A DNA stretch of 48,326 bases from Desulfuromonadales bacterium (GTDB taxonomy: Bacteria > Desulfobacterota > Desulfuromonadia > Geobacterales > Pseudopelobacteraceae). Position numbers and translations under genes: made by a program. Under the pieces are notes generated by a model. The model ran no database searches and was not told the origin of the DNA. It saw nothing but the letters and a program-made list of their open reading frames with translations. Below, piece after piece: positions 42,512-48,326 of this stretch. Location: positions 1 through 48,326 of the forward strand of contig DUZX01000027.1 in NCBI GenBank assembly GCA_013349325.1, in the 5' to 3' direction. Within the stretch, counting starts at the first letter, position 1. Each line of letters begins with the position of its first letter.

Positions 42512-43677
42512 AAGAGATCTATCTTGACAACAATGCTACCACCAAGGTTGATGAAGCGGTTTTTGAAGAGATGCGTCCTTACTTTTGCGAACTGTATGGC
42601 AATCCCAGTTCGATGCATTTTTTCGGCGGCCAAGTGCAGAGTAAGGTAACTGAAGCCAGGAACCGGGTTGCTGAACTTCTGGGTGCTTCACCGGACGAAA
42701 TTATTTTTACCGCTTGTGGTACCGAGAGTGATAATGCCGCTATCCGTTCGACACTGGAGGTCTTTCCCGAGCGTCGACATGTCATCACCAGTCGCGTTGA
42801 ACATCCCGCAGTACTGACGCAATGCCGCAATCTGCGTCAGAAAGGGTACCGAGTGACAGAGATTGGCGTGGATGGAGCCGGGCGTCTGGATACGGATGAG
42901 TTGAAAGCTGCTGTTGACACTGACACTGCAATCGTCTCGCTGATGTGGGCCAACAACGAAACCGGCGTCATTTTCCCGGTCGAAGAGGCGGCTGAGATTG
43001 CAAAATCAAAAGGCGCTCTCTTTCACAGTGATGCTGTTCAGGCGATTGGTAAAATTCCCATTAATATGGCGGCATCGTCTATCGATATGTTGTCGCTTTC
43101 CGGTCACAAACTGCATGCTCCCAAAGGTATCGGTGTACTGTATGTGCGCCGTGGTACGCCTTTCCGTCCGCTGTTGGTTGGTGGCCATCAGGAAAAGAGC
43201 CGCCGGGCCGGTACTGAAAATGCAGCAGCCATTATCGCTCTTGGAAAGGCGTGTCAATTGGCCGGTCAGCATATGCAGGCTGAAAATACGGTTGTCAAGG
43301 CGCAGCGAGACCGGCTTCAGGATGCTCTGATGGCTGCCATTCCTCATGCCCGTATCAATGGCGGCGGCGCAGATCGACTGCCAAACACAACATCGATTGC
43401 GTTTGAATTTGTTGAAGGTGAAGCTATTCTGTTGCTGCTGTCAGAGTTTGGAATCTGCGCTTCATCCGGAAGTGCCTGTACCTCCGGGTCCTTAGAACCA
43501 TCGCACGTTCTGCGTGCCATGGGCGTTCCGTTTACCTGCGCACATGGTTCGATCCGCTTTTCACTCTCCCGATTTACGACAGATGCAGAAATCGATACGG
43601 TTATTCGCGAATTACCGCCAATAATTGCACGCTTGCGACAGATGTCACCCTTTGGCAGGGAGCATTTGCAAGCATAG
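42508..43677 (+). CDS. nifS: Cysteine desulfurase NifS
   Basis: The 389-residue PLP enzyme takes sulfur from cysteine for Fe-S synthesis. It begins IYLDNNATTKVDEAV, has HVITSRVEHPAVL, the PLP-lysine motif SLSGHKLHAPKGIGVLY, GTENAAAIIALG and SGSACTSGSLEPSHVL with the active Cys. Start overlaps the nifU stop. A strong terminator follows 32 bases after the stop. Confidence 0.95.
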   Translation: MKEIYLDNNATTKVDEAVFEEMRPYFCELYGNPSSMHFFGGQVQSKVTEARNRVAELLGASPDEIIFTACGTESDNAAIRSTLEVFPERRHVITSRVEHPAVLTQCRNLRQKGYRVTEIGVDGAGRLDTDELKAAVDTDTAIVSLMWANNETGVIFPVEEAAEIAKSKGALFHSDAVQAIGKIPINMAASSIDMLSLSGHKLHAPKGIGVLYVRRGTPFRPLLVGGHQEKSRRAGTENAAAIIALGKACQLAGQHMQAENTVVKAQRDRLQDALMAAIPHARINGGGADRLPNTTSIAFEFVEGEAILLLLSEFGICASSGSACTSGSLEPSHVLRAMGVPFTCAHGSIRFSLSRFTTDAEIDTVIRELPPIIARLRQMSPFGREHLQA

Positions 43678-43709
43678 CGTGTACGTGAGTTCAAAAGTGG
43701 ATACTGCAG

Positions 43710-43740
43710 GGGCGACTGATTTTTAGTCGCCCTTTGTTTT
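43710..43740 (+). terminator. Rho-independent terminator after nifUS
   Basis: GGGCGACT (43710-43717) pairs with AGTCGCCC (43725-43732) around GATTTTT, followed by TTTGTTTT. Confidence 0.92.
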
Positions 43741-43840
43741 GACTGGAGAATTGAAAAAAATGCGGTAGAATGCAGTCTGAAATTCAATTCGGCTAGGATC
43801 TCGCTGAGTTCTAAGATATTTCGATGCTTTGGAGTGTGCT

Positions 43841-45112
43841 ATGGAAATAAAAATTCCTGAAGTTGGTGAGTCTGTTCGAGAAGCACTGTTGGCGAAATGG
43901 TTCAAGAAGAGCGGTGATAGTGTGAAACGGGATGAACTGCTTTGTGAAATCGAAACCGACAAGATTACGCTTGATCTGAATGCCGATGCTGCCGGCGTGC
44001 TTACCATTTCGGTAGCAGAAGGTACCACCGTGGCGGTTGGAACGACCATTGGACAGATTGAAGAGTCTGTAACCGATGTCGAAACTCCTGCCGTAGTGCT
44101 CGCTGAACCGGAGCCTCCAAAAGTAGAAAAACATGCTGATGCGCCGACATCTCCGTCGGTTCGTCGTGAAATGCGCGAAAAGAGTGTTTCTCCGGATGAA
44201 GTTGCGGGAAGCGGCAAAGGGGGGCGTATCTCGCTGGATGATCTGTTCAGCCGCATCTCAGAGAAAACGAAAATACCTCCTGCGGCCAAAACGTCCCCGA
44301 CTACCGAGATTGCTGTCCCGGTTCCGGTTGTCCTGCTAAGCGCTCCGGCAGTTATAGCCGAGTCGCCGGATAAGTTTTCCGTTCGCACGGAAGATGCACC
44401 TGCATACACAGCCGGTCGTGAGGAGCGTCGCCCGATGTCGCCGCTGCGGAAACGCATTGCCGAGCGACTGGTCGCGGCCCGCCAGCAGACTGCCATGCTA
44501 ACAACCTTTAACGAGGCTGATCTGAGTCACATAAAAGCATTGCGCAGTAAATACCATGAACATTTTATGAAACGCCACGGATTTGCACTGGGTTTTATGC
44601 CGTTCTTCGTCAAAGCCTGTATTGAGGCGCTCAAAGAGTTTCCGTCAGTCAATGCCAGTATTGAGGGCATGGATATAGTCCATCACCATTATTATGATAT
44701 CGGCATAGCCATTGGCGGTGAAAAGGGGCTGGTTGTTCCGGTGCTGCGCAATGCTGATCGTTTGAAGTCGTACGAGATCGAGCAGGCGATTGCCGATTTT
44801 GCCGAGAAGATTAAAAGCAACCGCCTGGCGATTGCCGATCTTGAGGGTGGTACCTTCACCATCAGTAACGGAGGCGTATACGGATCGATGCTTTCAACGC
44901 CGATCCTCAATCCGCCGCAGAGTGCTGTTCTGGGGATGCATGCCATCCAGGACCGTCCGGTTGTCCGGGATGGTCAGATTGTCATCAGGCCGATGATGTA
45001 TCTGGCACTTTCCTACGATCACCGAATTATTGACGGTCGTGAGGCTGTTGGTTTCCTGAAAAGAGTCAAAGAGTATATCGACGATCCTGAAGAACTGCTG
45101 CTGGAGGGTTAG
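43841..45112 (+). CDS. sucB: 2-oxoglutarate dehydrogenase E2 (dihydrolipoyl succinyltransferase)
   Basis: The 423-residue protein has an N-terminal lipoyl domain ([17 protein letters not shown] and the lipoyl-lysine loop [10 protein letters not shown]), a Pro/Ala-rich linker, an E3-binding domain near [11 protein letters not shown], and a C-terminal acyltransferase ending [17 protein letters not shown], with the catalytic His and Asp. [10 protein letters not shown] and ETDKITLD are characteristic of succinyl-type E2. ATG 43841 follows GGAG at 43831. The E1 gene (sucA) is not adjacent; E3 is downstream. Confidence 0.9.
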   Translation: MEIKIPEVGESVREALLAKWFKKSGDSVKRDELLCEIETDKITLDLNADAAGVLTISVAEGTTVAVGTTIGQIEESVTDVETPAVVLAEPEPPKVEKHADAPTSPSVRREMREKSVSPDEVAGSGKGGRISLDDLFSRISEKTKIPPAAKTSPTTEIAVPVPVVLLSAPAVIAESPDKFSVRTEDAPAYTAGREERRPMSPLRKRIAERLVAARQQTAMLTTFNEADLSHIKALRSKYHEHFMKRHGFALGFMPFFVKACIEALKEFPSVNASIEGMDIVHHHYYDIGIAIGGEKGLVVPVLRNADRLKSYEIEQAIADFAEKIKSNRLAIADLEGGTFTISNGGVYGSMLSTPILNPPQSAVLGMHAIQDRPVVRDGQIVIRPMMYLALSYDHRIIDGREAVGFLKRVKEYIDDPEELLLEG

Positions 45113-45123
45113 AAAATCAGGGC

Positions 45124-45219
45124 CAAGGGTCAAGGGGCAAGGAAGTCGATACTGACGTGTTAGATATTTTTTTTAATTTTTAGTGTTTTAACATAAACGT
45201 GACCCATGTCCCGTGACCC
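45124..45219 (+). repeat. Two short heptamer arrays between sucB and lpd
   Basis: CAAGGGT, CAAGGGG, CAAGGAA run from 45124 to 45144, and GTGACCC, ATGTCCC, GTGACCC from 45199 to 45219. Both are three-unit heptanucleotide arrays in the spacer; the second ends about 8 bases before the lpd ribosome site. Confidence 0.7.
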
Positions 45220-45241
45220 TGTTGCTAAGGAGGTTGAAACA

Positions 45242-46663
45242 ATGTCTGAACAGACAACATTTGATCTGATTATTATCGGTGCCGGGCCGGGCGGGTACGT
45301 GGCTGCTATCCGGGCGCGGCAGCTGGGGATGCGGGTGGCACTGATTGAAAAAAGGGCTACGCCGGGCGGGGTCTGTCTTAACGAGGGGTGTATTCCCAGT
45401 AAGGCGCTGCTGGATTCCAGCGAACTGTTCAGTCTGGCGCGTGATAAATTCGCCGTGCATGGCATTCGCGTTGATCCGCCGCAGCTTGATCTGGCCGCGA
45501 TGATGCTGCGTAAGGAAGACGTGGTCGCAAAACTGGCTGACGGAGTGACTTATCTGCTGAAAAAGAATGCTGTGGAGCTGTTCCAGGGTACAGCCGTTTT
45601 AAAGGGAGTCAATTCTACCGGTAAGCATGAGGTGGCAGTACAACTCGTATCGGCAGGTCCGACGCTTCTCGCTGCGCCAAGGGTAATTCTTGCAACCGGC
45701 AGTCAGCCGACGCCTCTTCCGGGTATCCCGTGTGACGGTCAGCTTGTCGTTACTGCCCGGGAGGCGCTCTCGTTTGATCGCGTGCCGGATCATTTGATCA
45801 TTGCCGGCGGAGGCTACATCGGCTTGGAATTGGGATCTGTATGGAGGCGCCTGGGGGCGCTGGTAACGGTCATCGAAATGTTGCCGCAGCTCTTGCCGAA
45901 CATGGATCGACAAGCTGCTGACGCACTCTACCGTTCACTGCGCAAGCAGGGTATTCAATTTAAACTTGGAACGCGTATTACCGGAGTGCAGCAACGTGGC
46001 GCCACTGCGACTGTTCAGTTTGACAGCGGTACCGGAGCGGAGGAGATTGGATGTGACAAGCTGCTGGTGGCGGTTGGCCGACAGCCAGTGACGGCCGGTC
46101 TCAGGTTGGAGGATCTGACTGTCCGTTTGGATGAGCGAGGTAGAGTGATTGTAGACGGCGCTTACCAGTCGTCACAGCCCGGTATCTTTGCCATTGGCGA
46201 TTTGATTTCAGGCCCGATGCTGGCCCATAAAGCTTCCGAAGAAGGGGTGGCCTGTGTGGAGCAGATGGCGGGACAGCGCGCGGGTGTTGAGTATGAATAT
46301 ATTCCCGGCGTCTGCTATACCTGGCCCGAGGCTGCTACAGTCGGTAAAACCGAGGAACAGTTGAAGGAGGCTGGTACGCCTTATCTCAGCGGACGCTTTA
46401 ATTTTTCCGCACTGGGACGGGCACGCTGCATGGATGAGACGGAAGGATTCGTCAAAATTCTTGCCCATGCAGAAAATGACCGGGTACTGGGTGTCCATAT
46501 TGTTGGACCTCGCGCATCCGATCTGATTGCCGAAGCGGCAGCGATTATGAGCTTTGAAGGGACGGCGAGGGATATTGCCCTGATCTGCCATGCCCACCCA
46601 ACCCTGTCTGAAGCGCTGCGAGAAGCGGCACTGGATGTTCACAAAGAGGCGATTCATGTCTAA
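45242..46663 (+). CDS. lpdA: Dihydrolipoyl dehydrogenase (E3)
   Basis: The 473-residue flavoprotein has an FAD loop LIIIGAGPGGYVAAIRA, the redox-active disulfide GGVCLNEGCIPSKALL, an NAD loop LIIAGGGYIGLELGSVW, the FAD motif PGIFAIGDLISGPMLAHKA, and the C-terminal HAHPTLSEALREA with the catalytic His-Glu pair. It reoxidises lipoyl groups of 2-oxoacid dehydrogenases. ATG 45242 is preferred over ATG 45206 because AAGGAGG (45227-45233) directly precedes it and the family starts at this point. pyk follows after 15 bases. Confidence 0.95.
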   Translation: MSEQTTFDLIIIGAGPGGYVAAIRARQLGMRVALIEKRATPGGVCLNEGCIPSKALLDSSELFSLARDKFAVHGIRVDPPQLDLAAMMLRKEDVVAKLADGVTYLLKKNAVELFQGTAVLKGVNSTGKHEVAVQLVSAGPTLLAAPRVILATGSQPTPLPGIPCDGQLVVTAREALSFDRVPDHLIIAGGGYIGLELGSVWRRLGALVTVIEMLPQLLPNMDRQAADALYRSLRKQGIQFKLGTRITGVQQRGATATVQFDSGTGAEEIGCDKLLVAVGRQPVTAGLRLEDLTVRLDERGRVIVDGAYQSSQPGIFAIGDLISGPMLAHKASEEGVACVEQMAGQRAGVEYEYIPGVCYTWPEAATVGKTEEQLKEAGTPYLSGRFNFSALGRARCMDETEGFVKILAHAENDRVLGVHIVGPRASDLIAEAAAIMSFEGTARDIALICHAHPTLSEALREAALDVHKEAIHV

Positions 46664-46678
46664 GAATAAGGAGCACGT

Positions 46679-48121
46679 ATGACAAGGCAAATGTGTAAAA
46701 CCAAAATAGTTGCCACTCTTGGTCCGGTTAGTTCATCGCCGGCAATGATCAAAAAATTGATGAAGGCGGGGGTAGACATATTCCGGCTGAATTTCTCACA
46801 TGGAGAAAACTCGCAGAAATGTGAACTGATACAGATAATCCGGCAGGTTTCGGCTACAGTTGGGCGGCAGGCCGGTATTCTGGCTGACTTACAGGGACCT
46901 AAAATCAGGACGGGTAAAATGGCGGGCCAGGGAATGATGCTCGTCAAGGGTCAGGAAGTGATTATCACTACCGCCGATATGCTTGGTTGTGACGGCGTTA
47001 TACCGACAATTTATAAATCATTGCCACATGATGTTCACCACGGGTCGCGAATCCTTCTGGATGACGGGCTGCTGGAGTTAAAAGTCATAGCGAATGAGGG
47101 TGAGCGCGTACGGTGCATTGTTGTGGCCGGAGGATTGCTCAAGAACAATAAGGGCATCAACCTGCCGGGAGTGAATGTTTCCGCTCCCTGTCTTACCGAA
47201 AAAGATCTGATCGATCTGGACTTTGCGCTTGATGCTGATGTTGACTTTATTGCGCTTTCGTTTGTGAGAACCGCAGAGGATATAACGGAAATAAAAAGGA
47301 TAATTGCCGCTAGAGGAAAAGAAACACCCGTAATCGCTAAAATCGAGAAACCGGAAGCGCTCCGTAACTTCAAGAAAATACTGGATGTAACAGATGCGGT
47401 CATGGTGGCGCGTGGAGATCTTGGTGTTGAAATTGAGCCCGAAAAAGTGCCTATCTATCAGAAGAAAATCATTCAGGCCTGTAACAGAGCCGGAAAACCG
47501 GTTATAACAGCAACACAGATGCTGGATTCGATGATCCGTAATCCGCGTCCGACCAGAGCCGAAACATCTGACGTCGCCAATGCTATTATAGATGGGACTG
47601 ATGCGATCATGCTTTCGGCAGAAACTGCTTCTGGTGATTTTCCCATTGAATCGGTCGAAACAATGGTTCGCATTGCAAAGGATGTTGAAAATGCGGATCT
47701 ACATGTAGTAACAGGCAATTACGGTGCAGTAACAACTACCGCGCAGGCGGTGGCCGAATCATCCTGCCGTACCGCAGCAACACTTAAGGCCAAGGCGATA
47801 GTTGTATTCACCCGTTCCGGCAGTACTGCGGCGCTGATGTCAGCTTTTCGTCCATCAACGCCAATCATTGCATTTACAGCTTCACTAGAAATACATCGTC
47901 GGCTATCAATATTCTGGGGGGTACAGTGCACTGAGATCGGAATTATGCAACATACCGATCAACAGATTGCCGAAGTTGAAAAGAAACTCTTGGCAACCGG
48001 GTTTCACAAGGGTGATTTGATTGTGATTACTATGGGAATTCTTGAAACTCGCGGTTCAACGAATCTTATGAAGGTTCATACGCTGGGAACATATGGATAT
48101 TACGAGGAGTTTGAAGAGTAA
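46679..48121 (+). CDS. pyk: Pyruvate kinase
   Basis: The 480-residue enzyme makes pyruvate and ATP from phosphoenolpyruvate. It has KTKIVATLGPVSSS, FRLNFSHGE, LADLQGPKIRTG, a B domain, the signature VIAKIEKPEALRNF with the catalytic Lys, and VARGDLGVEIEPEKVP; MLDSMIRNPRPTRAETSDVANAI follows, then a C-terminal domain with VFTRSGSTAALMSAFRP. ATG 46679 with AAGGAG at 46668-46673. It is probably co-transcribed with lpdA. Confidence 0.96.
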   Translation: MTRQMCKTKIVATLGPVSSSPAMIKKLMKAGVDIFRLNFSHGENSQKCELIQIIRQVSATVGRQAGILADLQGPKIRTGKMAGQGMMLVKGQEVIITTADMLGCDGVIPTIYKSLPHDVHHGSRILLDDGLLELKVIANEGERVRCIVVAGGLLKNNKGINLPGVNVSAPCLTEKDLIDLDFALDADVDFIALSFVRTAEDITEIKRIIAARGKETPVIAKIEKPEALRNFKKILDVTDAVMVARGDLGVEIEPEKVPIYQKKIIQACNRAGKPVITATQMLDSMIRNPRPTRAETSDVANAIIDGTDAIMLSAETASGDFPIESVETMVRIAKDVENADLHVVTGNYGAVTTTAQAVAESSCRTAATLKAKAIVVFTRSGSTAALMSAFRPSTPIIAFTASLEIHRRLSIFWGVQCTEIGIMQHTDQQIAEVEKKLLATGFHKGDLIVITMGILETRGSTNLMKVHTLGTYGYYEEFEE

Positions 48122-48175
48122 GATTCACGTATGTGCCGCTGAACTGGAGTCTAAACCTCGCAATTGAGGGCAAAC

Positions 48176-48210
48176 GAGAAGCCTTGCAAGGCCTCCTCCA
48201 TAATTTTTTT
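48176..48210 (+). terminator. Possible terminator downstream of pyk
   Basis: GCCTTGCAAGGC (48181-48192) is a short perfect palindrome within GAG...CTC arms, and seven T residues follow at 48204-48210 after an 11-base gap, which is long for a normal terminator. A second small hairpin, CCTC/GAGG (48156-48169), precedes it. The remainder to 48326 shows no gene. Confidence 0.35.
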
Positions 48211-48326
48211 CGGTTCACATCATTTTTAATTTGACAGTATGAAATTGTTTGTGATAGAAAGCGAGTCCCTTTTGGAGCAGAAGATTTGTTCCGCAGGATG
48301 CTCTTTTGAAAAGTCAGTTGCCGCGA

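Noticed and set aside
48150-48192. c-di-GMP-riboswitch-like string (GGGCAAAC)
   Set aside because: Only a short match; the paired regions and second conserved loop of the GEMM class are not present.

Overview
This window looks like chromosome from a Geobacterales/Desulfuromonadia-type bacterium (inference from content, not a database match). It has an Ehr-type hydrogenase-related complex, NifU/NifS as general Fe-S machinery, a PEP-CTERM protein with a sigma-54-like promoter, recN-nadK-valS housekeeping genes, and a Wzt-dependent O-antigen locus full of toxin-antitoxin-like genes. No rRNA, tRNA, CRISPR array, transposase or integrase was seen.

Region 1 (1-17871) is a surface polysaccharide locus. 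It encodes the O-antigen ABC-transporter ATPase Wzt, a GT2-like enzyme, a three-domain GT2-GT4-methyltransferase, two SDR nucleotide-sugar enzymes, the heptose kinase HddA and guanylyltransferase HddC, two further GT2 enzymes, and a UDP-galactopyranose mutase that resembles the eukaryotic (fungal) type. Together they suggest a polymer with GDP-(6-deoxy)-heptose- and galactofuranose-derived residues, exported by Wzm/Wzt; wzm, gmhA and gmhB are not in the window. The locus is broken up by accessory genes: a zeta-toxin remnant, an AlbA_2/Schlafen-type regulator and two AAA+/DUF4143 ATPases. The most striking feature is that these accessory genes sit between decayed copies of the 5' end of a polysaccharide gene and the intact copy of that gene: wzt'-AlbA_2-wzt, and ugm'-ATPase-ugm'-ATPase-ugm. 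The same arrangement occurs twice, for unrelated host genes and unrelated cargo.

Region 2 (17872-22294) holds an AbiEi/AbiEii pair behind a promoter-overlapping palindrome, a LigB-like NAD-dependent DNA ligase with a signal peptide, and a GT9 heptosyltransferase-family gene overlapping the ligase stop. Region 3 (22423-31245) is a six-gene hydrogenase-4-like operon. Its large subunit has lost the NiFe-binding cysteines, which makes it an Ehr complex. A long-form GAPDH-like gene follows. Region 4 (31269-38839, mostly minus strand) has a hairpin element between convergent genes, then cupin, recN, nadK, a decayed AbiEii-type fragment, valS, vapBC with a near-consensus promoter, and an exported dienelactone-hydrolase-family protein.

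Region 5 (38840-48326, plus strand) has a PEP-CTERM protein gene with tandem upstream motifs and a -24/-12 element, a phosphohexomutase, nifU-nifS, the 2-oxoacid dehydrogenase E2 and E3 genes, and pyruvate kinase. Short heptanucleotide arrays occur at several places, two of them in frame inside genes (wzt and valS).
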